Shown here: one piece after another, positions 40,746 through 50,365 of the stretch | Layout of the letters: each line of letters starts with the position of its first letter | How positions within the stretch are numbered: position 1 is the first letter of the stretch | NCBI GenBank assembly: GCA_947164155.1 | Contig: CAMUVS010000006.1 | Span: forward strand, 1-51,339 | DNA from: an uncultured Caryophanales bacterium | Lineage (GTDB): Bacteria > Bacillota_I > Bacilli_A > RFN20 > CAG-826 | Reading direction: 5' to 3' | DNA length: 51,339 nt | Translations under genes and position numbers: made by a program | Notes under the pieces: generated by a model | What the model was told of the DNA's origin: nothing | Databases searched by the model: none | Seen by the model: the letters and a program-made list of their open reading frames with translations, nothing else

Positions 40746-42980
40746 TTATTTTTGTTTTTTCTTCTTAAGGACGAAGAACAACATTAAGGTAAGAGTCACA
40801 GCAGCACCTACGATAATAATAATGTAGAGGTTGCTACCAGCAGCGCTGTCAAATAGAAGCACTGCTAAGCTATTACTATAAGCATTGACAGAAATGTGAT
40901 TAAGTTCACCTAAATATTGAATGGTGTGTCCTAAGTTATAATGTGAATTACCATCAAAGATAGTTGGGTCAATGTTATACCATTCACCAGAACCAATTCT
41001 TTGGAAGTCGTCAGAGTAACATACGATTTGTTGGGCACCTTCAGATAAAGCGTTATATGCGTTTAAGAAAGCCTTAACTTCGTCAGATGTAAGAACGTCA
41101 CAAACGTTGCTTCCAAGTTCTCCGCCTCTAACACTTTCAATATATTGTTTCCAAACAGTGTGTGCAGCATAGGAATCGGATTCATCAACGTGATCAAGGA
41201 TTCTGTGTTCACCATCGGTATTAACGGAGTTACCTGCGTTATAAATAACACCATATTGGTTACCATCACTCTTACAAGTGGAGTTGATATAAATATCAGG
41301 ATAAGTGATATAGTATGTGCCGTTTGTGTTGGTTTGAACTGCAACATCAACGTGATATTCAGGTCTAGCAGCGTAATTCACGGTTAATTCATCAAAGTAA
41401 CAAGCAGACCAATCGGAATAATCATAGTCACAAATCGCTAATTGAATAGTTCTTCCTAAATAAGCTTCTAAGTTGATAACGTGATAGACCATAGCTGTGG
41501 TATTAAATCCACTATCAGCCATATTCCATGTATTTCCAGACATATTGAATGCTTTATTATCAATCCAAGCTAAGTCAGCGGATTGGGTATCGGTGTTCTT
41601 TTGCGTTGCATCAATAACGTGTAAGGAAGCTTTACCAGCCATCTTAATGCTGATAATGCCTGTACCACTTAAAACAAATGGACGAGAAATGAAACGATAT
41701 CTTAAACCATCAGAGGCAACAAAACCACCTTCGCCTAAACCTTGGTACCATCCTCTGAAGAATCCGCCTTCATTATTGAATGGCATTTCTCCATCACCAG
41801 GACGAACTGAGAATGTAGAGATTGCTTGATCGAAATGTTTTTCTGGTCCATAGTCACCATTAAAGAAGTTATGATCGAAATACCAGTGATTTACAAAACT
41901 TTCATTTGTACTGAATGAATCGCTAATGTCACTAACGGTAGCAAAGAACACTTCTTTTTGAGATTCATTTTCAAAATATGTGTTTTGAATTTCTCTTCTT
42001 TTATTAACTTCCCATTCACGAGAATCAGTTGATAAATGATTTAAGAAATATCTCATTGCATCGCTTGTGGAGCTAAGGGTTTGGTTAACGTGAAGATAAC
42101 CAAAGTTAGCGAAGCCGTAGTCCTCAGTTGCAGGATCTACAACTTCAACATACATATCAAAATCGTCAGCTTCAGCAGTTAATTCTGCAAATTTATCATC
42201 AGGGACTTTGAAATAACGTAAAGTCATTGGGTTTTCAACAAATGTGTTGTTATAGAAATCAGCGGAATATGGTCCATAATGGAAAACAAGATGCGTGTGG
42301 CCATTTGGATGTTTATCACCAAAATCTTTAGCAGCACCTAATTGGAAGTAAACATATTGAGTACTTTGTTTCCATGTTCTAGAAGTTAATGTTCCAGTCC
42401 AGCCTTCACCGGTTTCACCGCGATAGAAAGGACTTAATGCTTCAAAGTAATAGTTATCACCCCAGAATCTTGCATCTACACTAGCGATAGAACCAGCAGC
42501 ATCTGTCCAGTTAGTGAAGAATGATGCTCTCATAGGAATATATGTGTCATATCCTGCGGCATAGGAATACCAGCCATCATTATGGACGTAAACTTTTCCG
42601 TTATATCTTTCAACATTAGTCCAAGAATTGATAGGCTCTTGTTGGCTTATCCAGGTTTCACCATCAAGAAGTTGGAATTGCATTACACCAACGCCGTCAT
42701 ATAAATCGGTATATGTACAACTATATAAGTCGTATCCACCATATGATTGTTGCAATTTTGTCATAGTTGATGACTGCCAATTTTCAGCATCACCTTGTAG
42801 CTTGACATTCAACTTAACTGTGTAAGAGCCGACAACTTCAGATGGAACCGCATAATAGACAGTTGTTTCAGTTGCGGCTTCAGTTACTTTAGCTTTTTCT
42901 TGATGTGCGCTAACGGCGACACCAACTCCTAAAACAGCAGTAGCTAAACCCGCGAATAAAATATTTTTAAGTTTTTTCAT
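40746..42980 (-). CDS. Secreted, C-terminally membrane-anchored surface protein with carbohydrate-binding-like modules
   Basis: Signal peptide MKKLKNILFAGLATAVLGVGVAVSA; C-terminal LYIIIIVGAAVTLTLMLFFVLKKKKQK; ATG at 42980 preceded by AGGAGGG. Confidence 0.75.
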   Translation of the reverse strand: MKKLKNILFAGLATAVLGVGVAVSAHQEKAKVTEAATETTVYYAVPSEVVGSYTVKLNVKLQGDAENWQSSTMTKLQQSYGGYDLYSCTYTDLYDGVGVMQFQLLDGETWISQQEPINSWTNVERYNGKVYVHNDGWYSYAAGYDTYIPMRASFFTNWTDAAGSIASVDARFWGDNYYFEALSPFYRGETGEGWTGTLTSRTWKQSTQYVYFQLGAAKDFGDKHPNGHTHLVFHYGPYSADFYNNTFVENPMTLRYFKVPDDKFAELTAEADDFDMYVEVVDPATEDYGFANFGYLHVNQTLSSTSDAMRYFLNHLSTDSREWEVNKRREIQNTYFENESQKEVFFATVSDISDSFSTNESFVNHWYFDHNFFNGDYGPEKHFDQAISTFSVRPGDGEMPFNNEGGFFRGWYQGLGEGGFVASDGLRYRFISRPFVLSGTGIISIKMAGKASLHVIDATQKNTDTQSADLAWIDNKAFNMSGNTWNMADSGFNTTAMVYHVINLEAYLGRTIQLAICDYDYSDWSACYFDELTVNYAARPEYHVDVAVQTNTNGTYYITYPDIYINSTCKSDGNQYGVIYNAGNSVNTDGEHRILDHVDESDSYAAHTVWKQYIESVRGGELGSNVCDVLTSDEVKAFLNAYNALSEGAQQIVCYSDDFQRIGSGEWYNIDPTIFDGNSHYNLGHTIQYLGELNHISVNAYSNSLAVLLFDSAAGSNLYIIIIVGAAVTLTLMLFFVLKKKKQK

Positions 42981-42995
42981 GAGTTTCCCTCCTTG

Positions 42996-43009
42996 TGGAA
43001 ACGTTTCCA
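42996..43009. promoter_or_regulatory. Perfect 14-bp palindrome TGGAAACGTTTCCA: LacI/CcpA-type operator upstream of the surface protein
   Basis: Palindrome with central CG, just upstream of the Shine-Dalgarno sequence. Confidence 0.75.
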
Positions 43010-43059
43010 TAGATATTGTACATATAATGTACTATACTTTTTGCTTAAAAACAAAGCAT

Positions 43060-44394
43060 TTATTTGTAAAGGCTGAGCCTATTACAACCAGATTCAGTTT
43101 TTAGAGTGAATTTATCACTCTTTTCGCTTGGATAAATTGTATTACTCATTGATAGTCCATTAACAAACACTTCAATTGAGTATTTATCTAAAACAATATA
43201 GATTTTTGTGTGTTCTAACTTTCTATAAGGCATAATTCTTATGCCTTTTTTAGAATATTCGTCGACTTCCGCTCCAGTGATGGTTTCGCCCGATTCACTC
43301 CTATCGAAGTAGATTTTGTCATCTTTTAAATATAATTTAGTGGACTCTTTTGTCCCTTTCCTAAATTCGAAAGAAAAAGTTTTTAAATTTTCGATATCTA
43401 ATTCAATAGTGCCTACGCTTAACTCGCCTTCATATTCTTTTTTAAATGATTCTTCTAATACTTTTTGTCCATAAATGATTGGAGTCTGAAGCATTAAATT
43501 ATCTTCTACATAGACTTTTCTAGGAACAGTTAACATACCAGCAAAACCATATTTAGAACTTGGAATATTTCGATCCCACATATTAAGCCAGGCAATTAAT
43601 ATATGTTCCTTATCCATAATTTGAGGCGCATAAAAATCAAAACCATAGTCTATTAAGGTTTTTTTAGAACTTGGAATAAATTTATAGTCTTTATTAAACG
43701 CCCCTAATTCATATTCACAAGAATGAATATTTAAGCAGTGATTATTATCACTAGGGAAATTTTGTTCACAGTATATTAATAATCCTAAATCTTCATGATA
43801 GTCTGCGCATTCAATCATCTCACCTTCAGATTTATGAGTTAAGACATCACTTACAAATTTCCACTTCTTTAAATCTTGAGATTTATATAGAACAATTGCC
43901 CCTCCATTATTCACTCTTCTAGTGGCCACTAATAAATAGTAAAAGCCATCTTTATAAAAGAGTTTAGGATCTCTAAAATCACAAGGCTTATATTCTTTTG
44001 GCAAATCTTTGCCAGTAATAATTGCTCCGTGTTTAGTGAAATGAACTCCATCTTTAGAAGAGGCTAAACATTGGATTTGTTGTATTTTTTCTGGATCTTC
44101 GTTATTGATAAATCCTGTGTAGACAATATATAAAGTATCGCCCACTACGAGGCTAGTCCCGGAAAAACAGCCATCTTTATCAAATTCATCTCCTGGAGTT
44201 AAAGCATAAGGCAAATACTTCCAGTGTATTAAATCATCACTAACAACATGCCCCCAATGCATTGGTCCCCACTCACAAGAATATGGATGGTGTTGGAAAA
44301 AGACATGGTATTGTCCTAAAAATTTAACAACACCATTAGGGTCATTAATCCAGCCCTTTTCTCCAGTAATATGAAATATCGGTTTATTATTCAT
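43060..44394 (-). CDS. GH32 beta-fructofuranosidase / sucrose-6-phosphate hydrolase (no signal peptide)
   Basis: GWINDPNG, FRDPKLF, EMIECADYHEDLG; GH32 catalytic motifs. Confidence 0.92.
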   Translation of the reverse strand: MNNKPIFHITGEKGWINDPNGVVKFLGQYHVFFQHHPYSCEWGPMHWGHVVSDDLIHWKYLPYALTPGDEFDKDGCFSGTSLVVGDTLYIVYTGFINNEDPEKIQQIQCLASSKDGVHFTKHGAIITGKDLPKEYKPCDFRDPKLFYKDGFYYLLVATRRVNNGGAIVLYKSQDLKKWKFVSDVLTHKSEGEMIECADYHEDLGLLIYCEQNFPSDNNHCLNIHSCEYELGAFNKDYKFIPSSKKTLIDYGFDFYAPQIMDKEHILIAWLNMWDRNIPSSKYGFAGMLTVPRKVYVEDNLMLQTPIIYGQKVLEESFKKEYEGELSVGTIELDIENLKTFSFEFRKGTKESTKLYLKDDKIYFDRSESGETITGAEVDEYSKKGIRIMPYRKLEHTKIYIVLDKYSIEVFVNGLSMSNTIYPSEKSDKFTLKTESGCNRLSLYK

Positions 44395-46873
44395 TTGTGA
44401 CCTTTTCTGCTAAAACGTAATTAGATGGGATATCACTACTAGATTCATAGTAAGTAATAAAATCATCAGCGAATAATAATCCCCAATCATTAGTCGCATT
44501 ATCGACAATTCTAATTTGAATGTGACGACCAATAAATTCGCTTAAATCAACTTTATATTCCGCCATATTAGCCGCGTAGAAGCCGTCTAAAGCTAAATCT
44601 TTTGGATAGCCTTGATAATAATAAGATTTAGTGATTTCTTTAAATCTTTGATTATAAGTAGTCGCTAAAACATCGCCTGTATCCGCATCAACAAATTCGA
44701 TGTGACATACTTCTTTATTTTTACCTCCACCTAAGCGATAAGTGACAAATCCACTTCCGCCTAAAGTAAATGAACTAGAAGTTAATGTACCAACACTTTC
44801 TTCTCCAGTAACCCATCCGTTTAAGAAGTAAGAGCCTTGTTTATTATATAAGAAGCATTCGTGCCACCAAGTATAATCTCTAGAAATCCCTAAAATAGGA
44901 TCTCCGTCTATTACCCAGCCACTCATATCACCAGTTTCAAAGGTGCCATTAGTGACTTGATATTCGGAAACGCTTTCTTTATATGCTAAAGCGTTTGGAT
45001 TTAATAAAGCTGATGAATCAATCGCGCTCATGCTCTCATAATAAGTAATAAAGCTATCAACACACACTAATCCCCAATTACTAGTAGCCTTATCTACGAC
45101 TTGAATTTTCACATCTTTACCTAATAAAGAAGTTAAATCTGCTTTATAGAAGATCATATTCATTAAGTTTTCTCCATGTCCCACTCTTTCGGTTTCATCG
45201 TCAAGATCATTGAACATAAAGTTTGTAAATCTTAATAATTCTTCATTAGTTATAGCGTCAATAATAGAAACATAAACGCTTAATGGGTCTCTTGCGCCTG
45301 ACATTCTAAATGTCATATAGCCCACTCCACCAACTTTAAAGCTACTTGAAGTTAATGTACCTGTACCGGCTTCATTATTTTCTCCAGAGAAGAAATAAGT
45401 ACCACGTTTATTAAATGTTAATCTAGGATTATTCCACCAATAGGATTTAGAAGAAATTACACCGATATCAGTCTCATTAGTGGACTCCAAAGTCCAACCA
45501 GATAAATCACCAGTTTCAAAAGTTCCGTTCACTGGTTGATATTCGTTAATTGGTTCTCTTTCATAAGTCGAAGCAATATCAATCTTGTAATATTCTTTAT
45601 CTTCCCAATATGGTGTATCTAAATAGAATGTTTCAAAACTATCAAAAGTCATACATCCTAATTCATCTAGGCTTGTGTTATTATCAACGATTTCGATATA
45701 TAAACTTTCTCCAACATATTCACCTAAATCAATATAATATTGGACCATATTTAATAGGTGCATCTTCATTGGAATAAATGGGAATTGTTCATTTTTATAT
45801 TGAACGTTAGAAACTTTAGCGACTTCAATAGGCTCTCCCCCATTAACCGCCATAAAGCGGATATAAGTTAAAGCTTGTTCCTGGCAGCCTCCTAACTTAA
45901 AGGAAATAAATCCTTTCCCACCTAATTCAAATATCGATGAGCGGAGAACACCTGTCGCACTTGGTTTATAGTGACCGTAATGATATTTACCGTCTTTATT
46001 ATAGGTAATATATTCGTTCCACCAGCCATTTTCGACGTTTACTCCTTCGTTAGAGAAAGCTTCTCCTTCAACAACTGTCCAGCCACCTAAAGAGCCAATT
46101 TCGAAATCAGGGTTCTTGATATGATATTTATCAATTGCTTCTACATCATCTATATATTCACGCGATTTTGTGTAGTAAGCACCTTCAGTTTGTGCACCTA
46201 CATAACCAACACGAATATCATCAACACTTAAATAGCCATAATAAACATCTTTATCGTTATCAACAATACGAACATAGACTTCTTGATTAGCGTATTCCTC
46301 TAAATCAATCGTATATTCATAGAAATTATCGGTGTTGTAATAGTTATTGTTATATTTACTTGCTTCAACATATTCTGTATGTTGCTTAAAGAATTTATTT
46401 GTTTGTTTAGCAATCATTTGATCGCTAGAGGCTAAATAAACTCCAAAATAACAAATTTCTTGTTCGTTTTTAAGTGGAGAATCATCATATTTATCTTTTC
46501 TAGTGGCCCCACCAGCTAGTTTCACTGTAATTAAACCATCATTATCTAAATAGAAATTATTACTTCTAATAGAGCCCACTCTAGCGTGAGAGTACGCTAA
46601 ATCATAACCTTGACCAGATAAATACCAGTTTCCAGTCTTTTTAATATCGAGTCTATTGTGTTCAGTATCATCATCAAAGGTAAAATAGGTTCTAGAAGAC
46701 ACTGAATCATCAGTGTAGGCATCACCATATTCCACAGTCCATCCACTTAAATCAGAGGTTTCAAATCCTCCGTTTAATACAGAATGGTTAATAACTTTAG
46801 AACTAGACGAGCCACATCCAACTAAAGGAATAGCAAATAAGCTAATAAATAAAGATTTAATATATTTATTCAT
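44387..46873 (-). CDS. Lipoprotein with four tandem carbohydrate-binding-like modules
   Basis: Lipobox LVGC; four repeats starting (N/G)GxFETxDLSGW.. and ending VDLxEFIGxxIxIRIVDNxTxxWGLxxxDxFxTYY. Confidence 0.85.
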   Translation of the reverse strand: MNKYIKSLFISLFAIPLVGCGSSSSKVINHSVLNGGFETSDLSGWTVEYGDAYTDDSVSSRTYFTFDDDTEHNRLDIKKTGNWYLSGQGYDLAYSHARVGSIRSNNFYLDNDGLITVKLAGGATRKDKYDDSPLKNEQEICYFGVYLASSDQMIAKQTNKFFKQHTEYVEASKYNNNYYNTDNFYEYTIDLEEYANQEVYVRIVDNDKDVYYGYLSVDDIRVGYVGAQTEGAYYTKSREYIDDVEAIDKYHIKNPDFEIGSLGGWTVVEGEAFSNEGVNVENGWWNEYITYNKDGKYHYGHYKPSATGVLRSSIFELGGKGFISFKLGGCQEQALTYIRFMAVNGGEPIEVAKVSNVQYKNEQFPFIPMKMHLLNMVQYYIDLGEYVGESLYIEIVDNNTSLDELGCMTFDSFETFYLDTPYWEDKEYYKIDIASTYEREPINEYQPVNGTFETGDLSGWTLESTNETDIGVISSKSYWWNNPRLTFNKRGTYFFSGENNEAGTGTLTSSSFKVGGVGYMTFRMSGARDPLSVYVSIIDAITNEELLRFTNFMFNDLDDETERVGHGENLMNMIFYKADLTSLLGKDVKIQVVDKATSNWGLVCVDSFITYYESMSAIDSSALLNPNALAYKESVSEYQVTNGTFETGDMSGWVIDGDPILGISRDYTWWHECFLYNKQGSYFLNGWVTGEESVGTLTSSSFTLGGSGFVTYRLGGGKNKEVCHIEFVDADTGDVLATTYNQRFKEITKSYYYQGYPKDLALDGFYAANMAEYKVDLSEFIGRHIQIRIVDNATNDWGLLFADDFITYYESSSDIPSNYVLAEKVTNE
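44390..46780 (-). repeat. Four tandem ~190-215 aa protein repeats (approx. 46780-46131, 46130-45544, 45543-44964, 44963-44390)
   Basis: Aligned by eye: GGFETSDLSGW / NPDFEIGSLGGW / NGTFETGDLSGW / NGTFETGDMSGW. Confidence 0.85.
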
Positions 46874-46885
46874 ACTCATAGCCTC

Positions 46886-49426
46886 CTAGTTATAATCCGC
46901 TAAATTGCCAACGTTACCGTAATAAGCAGGTTCTACTTCATCTTTAAAGCAGCCTTTCATTTGGGTAACCTTGAATTTAGTAATAGACATATTGCCACCA
47001 TTATCGAATAAGGAAATATAATCACTATCTCCATATTTTGGATAAATACGAGTGGTAATGGTCTCAATATCATTAATGTAAATTTCTAACATTGAACGAT
47101 CGACTAAAATACGAACGTTAAATTCTTTTGTGTCTACTGGTAAATGCCATGTATCAGATGTATCGATATAGTCAATGGTTGTCGATAATAAACGGTCGAC
47201 AAAGACTTTGTCAGTGTTATCTGTATAGGCAGTCTTTTCAAATTTAATGGCCGTTCTTTCTGTACCCATATAGTTATCATTTGGATTATATCTCACGTAA
47301 ATTCCACTAATATAGTTATCTGTTGGATTTAAGGAGAAAGTCGCTTCAATTTGATACATATCGCTTCTCACATTTTTAAGTTCTTCAGCAAGTTCAGAAG
47401 CAGATTTACCACTACCTTCATATTCAAATAAGGTTTCTTTATATAAACTATCAATAGCCTTTACTGGTCTTCTAATAACATCTCTTCCATTTGGGGCTAA
47501 GAAGATTTCTACTGGCATCGCGAAATTATGCGCCCAGCCCGCAATCTTATTTTGATTTGTACCAGCGGATTTTCCTTGGGCAATCGCATAAATCACTGTG
47601 TGCCCATCTTCATAATTTGAGATACCCGCTGCTCTTTCTTCATCAGTTAAATAAGTAAATCCAGTTTGACCAGTCCAAATGCCCTTGCCATGGTCAAATA
47701 ATCTTGGTTTAGGATCATCAGGAATAAATCTACATGTATCTTTATTAAATGTACCAATCCAGTAATATGTATCAACAACATATCCAGAAACTGTATATTG
47801 AGGAGAATCCATAAAGATATATTTAGTCACACTCTTATCTTCAGTAGAAATAGGAAGCATGACGCAACATTCCCAGTGCTTTCCTTGCTCTGGATAATCT
47901 TGATAGCTCACTTCAAAAGTGAAACCTTTATATTCCCAGTTTCTCATATCAGTAGATCTATACATATTAGTAGATCCACCGTGAGATTGATCCCAGTCAG
48001 CAGCAACAGAAGTTGACACCATCATGTAATAATACGGAGCATCATACCAAATAAATGGATCTCTAAATTCTTCTATCTTTCCTTGAGACCAGTCACTTGG
48101 TTGCACCAAAGTATTAACATCTTCAACATACCAATCGGTTAAATATGGATCGGTTGGATCTACAGGATGAACATAACACACTGATTGATGTGAGAATGTT
48201 GATGTTTCTTCATAATCTGCATAGTTAGTTCCAGCAGTGATTGTTAACCAAGGGACCCCGTCTGGTCCAATAACTGAACCACCCGTCCATGCTCCTTCTG
48301 GGCAAGCTGGCTTAGTAGGAGCAACAGCGTCTTTAACATAACGCCAGTGAATCATATCTGGAGAACAAATATGCGCCCATCTAATTTGAGACCAATAAGG
48401 TCCAATTGGGTTATGTTGATAAAAGACGTGATACATACCCTTATAATAAATTGGGGCGTGAGGTTCATTCATCCACACTGCAGGAGGGATCGCATGATAT
48501 TGTGGTCTAAATCTATCTCCATCATAGACACTACTATCAAGTTGAACTTCGCTAAATGGTAAAGTAGGAACTTTGCCGTTAATAGAGTAACGCGAAAATA
48601 AATAATTCATTTGTTTTGGGGTCATAGACTCATGATATATTTCTGCTTCATCCACTAATGCAGAAGGCATTTGTCTAGGAACACCAAATTCGTAAATGGT
48701 AGAACAATAATAACCAAAATATAAAGGTTTCGCACTAGCAACAATCTCTGTATTTTCTAAATCAGGAATTAAAGATTCATAAGCGACTTGACCGTTAAAA
48801 GTTAAACAAATATAACCTTTGTCTCCATCAAAAGTTGCAGAAATATGACTCCATTCATATAAAGGTAAAGCGTTAAGTGGGTCATAATATCCAACGAATA
48901 CTTTTTGACCAGTAGTCTTATTTCTTAAATTCATTTGTAAACCCCATAAACCGAGTCTACCATAGCCAAATAAGAATCCTTCTTCAGCTTCCATATGACC
49001 CCAGTTAAATAGGGAAGTCATTCTTGGATGACCCCGAGCAATAGTCTCGTTACCGTATCTATTTAAATTTTCAAAGCCGCGTGGAGCAACCCAAGTAGAG
49101 AATGTAATTTTATTAGTAGGACCAGTATAATCACTCATTTCAATGCGAGTAGAAAAACCGTCCATATATAACGATTTACCAGAGACACCTTGTTTTTGAA
49201 GTGGATCATTAGGTTTTTTAAATAATGATTCCTCGTTTTCTTTAGCGAAAACATAATCGATATAACGATCTTTTTTCGCTCCTGAGTCTCTTGTGTAACT
49301 ATCTTTAGTGCTTTCAAAAGAGAAACTCACCACCGCAGTAGTTTCTTTATCTACTGCACTAGAACAGCCTCCGAGAGTTAATGAACAAATATAAGCAAAT
49401 AAAGGTAACAAATTTCTTTTTCTCAT
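46886..49426 (-). CDS. GH32 lipoprotein (extracellular levanase/inulinase-like) with N-terminal LamG-like domain
   Basis: Lipobox LTLGGC; LamG-like N-terminus; GH32 WMNEPHAP, FRDPFIW, HWECCVM. Confidence 0.88.
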   Translation of the reverse strand: MRKRNLLPLFAYICSLTLGGCSSAVDKETTAVVSFSFESTKDSYTRDSGAKKDRYIDYVFAKENEESLFKKPNDPLQKQGVSGKSLYMDGFSTRIEMSDYTGPTNKITFSTWVAPRGFENLNRYGNETIARGHPRMTSLFNWGHMEAEEGFLFGYGRLGLWGLQMNLRNKTTGQKVFVGYYDPLNALPLYEWSHISATFDGDKGYICLTFNGQVAYESLIPDLENTEIVASAKPLYFGYYCSTIYEFGVPRQMPSALVDEAEIYHESMTPKQMNYLFSRYSINGKVPTLPFSEVQLDSSVYDGDRFRPQYHAIPPAVWMNEPHAPIYYKGMYHVFYQHNPIGPYWSQIRWAHICSPDMIHWRYVKDAVAPTKPACPEGAWTGGSVIGPDGVPWLTITAGTNYADYEETSTFSHQSVCYVHPVDPTDPYLTDWYVEDVNTLVQPSDWSQGKIEEFRDPFIWYDAPYYYMMVSTSVAADWDQSHGGSTNMYRSTDMRNWEYKGFTFEVSYQDYPEQGKHWECCVMLPISTEDKSVTKYIFMDSPQYTVSGYVVDTYYWIGTFNKDTCRFIPDDPKPRLFDHGKGIWTGQTGFTYLTDEERAAGISNYEDGHTVIYAIAQGKSAGTNQNKIAGWAHNFAMPVEIFLAPNGRDVIRRPVKAIDSLYKETLFEYEGSGKSASELAEELKNVRSDMYQIEATFSLNPTDNYISGIYVRYNPNDNYMGTERTAIKFEKTAYTDNTDKVFVDRLLSTTIDYIDTSDTWHLPVDTKEFNVRILVDRSMLEIYINDIETITTRIYPKYGDSDYISLFDNGGNMSITKFKVTQMKGCFKDEVEPAYYGNVGNLADYN

Positions 49427-49441
49427 ATTTAATTGTCCTTT

Positions 49442-50365
49442 CTACATCTTAAGTCCAGCAGTGCCAAATCCTTTGACGATATATTTCTGCGCTGCGACAT
49501 ATAATATAAATATTGGTAAAGTTGTAATCACTAACGCTGCCATAACTTGACCAGTGGTAATCCCGTCAGAGCTAGTAATAATATTGACCGCGTATTGAAT
49601 TGGATATAACGGCCAACCCGAGGTTCCTCTATTATCCACAACTAAGCTTGGCCACACATAATCGTTCCACACACCAATAAAGGTGAAAACTGCAGTAGTC
49701 GCCACAATTGGTTTAGATAATGGAAGAATTAAATTAAAGAACATTCTTACTCTACCCGCTCCATCAATATGCATTGCTTCTTCATATTCTTTAGGAATCG
49801 AAGAGAAGAACTGGGTATATAAGAAGATATTAAAGACGGAAATAATACTTGGTATCACTATCGCGATTATCGAGAAGAATCCTTTATTTAGATGTAATAA
49901 ATCCTGAACGATAGATAAAAGCGGAATAATACTTGTTTCTACTGGGACAACCATTAAGAAAATAATGATAAAACTAAAGAATCCTTTAGCAGGGAAATGG
50001 AATTTTGCTAATACATATCCCGCTAATCCATTAACTAAGGTATTTAAAACAATAACAACTAAACAATAAATTAAACTATTAATCGCATAAGTCCAAATGT
50101 GGTATCTTTCGCCAAACACCACCGCATAGTTATCGAAAAATACACTTAGATTAGTGAAATCAGGGATAAACATTAAGAAGGTTCCATTAGAGGTTGCAAC
50201 CGCAGCTTCACTCTTAGTGGAAGCGGCAAGCATATATAAAAGAGGAAGAATGAATAATAAAGATAAAGCTGTACCAGTTAGATAATAAATAACTGAATAA
50301 ACAATCTTTTTCTTCGATTTTTTAGAGCGAACAAAATTAGGATCATTAAGATATCTCTTTTTCAT
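49442..50365 (-). CDS. Carbohydrate ABC transporter permease (MalG-like)
   Basis: EEAMHIDGAGRVRMFFNLILPLSKP EAA loop; ATG at 50365 overlapping upstream stop. Confidence 0.9.
   Translation of the reverse strand: MKKRYLNDPNFVRSKKSKKKIVYSVIYYLTGTALSLLFILPLLYMLAASTKSEAAVATSNGTFLMFIPDFTNLSVFFDNYAVVFGERYHIWTYAINSLIYCLVVIVLNTLVNGLAGYVLAKFHFPAKGFFSFIIIFLMVVPVETSIIPLLSIVQDLLHLNKGFFSIIAIVIPSIISVFNIFLYTQFFSSIPKEYEEAMHIDGAGRVRMFFNLILPLSKPIVATTAVFTFIGVWNDYVWPSLVVDNRGTSGWPLYPIQYAVNIITSSDGITTGQVMAALVITTLPIFILYVAAQKYIVKGFGTAGLKM

Noticed and set aside
41145-41387. Plus-strand ORFs in the 40-49 kb locus (41145, 41497, 45550, 47798, 48347)
   Set aside because: Antisense to clear coding genes, no domain signatures.
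43042-43058. TGCTT..AAGCA hairpin downstream of the cytosolic GH32
   Set aside because: Only 5 bp stem and no convincing T-run; not called a terminator.
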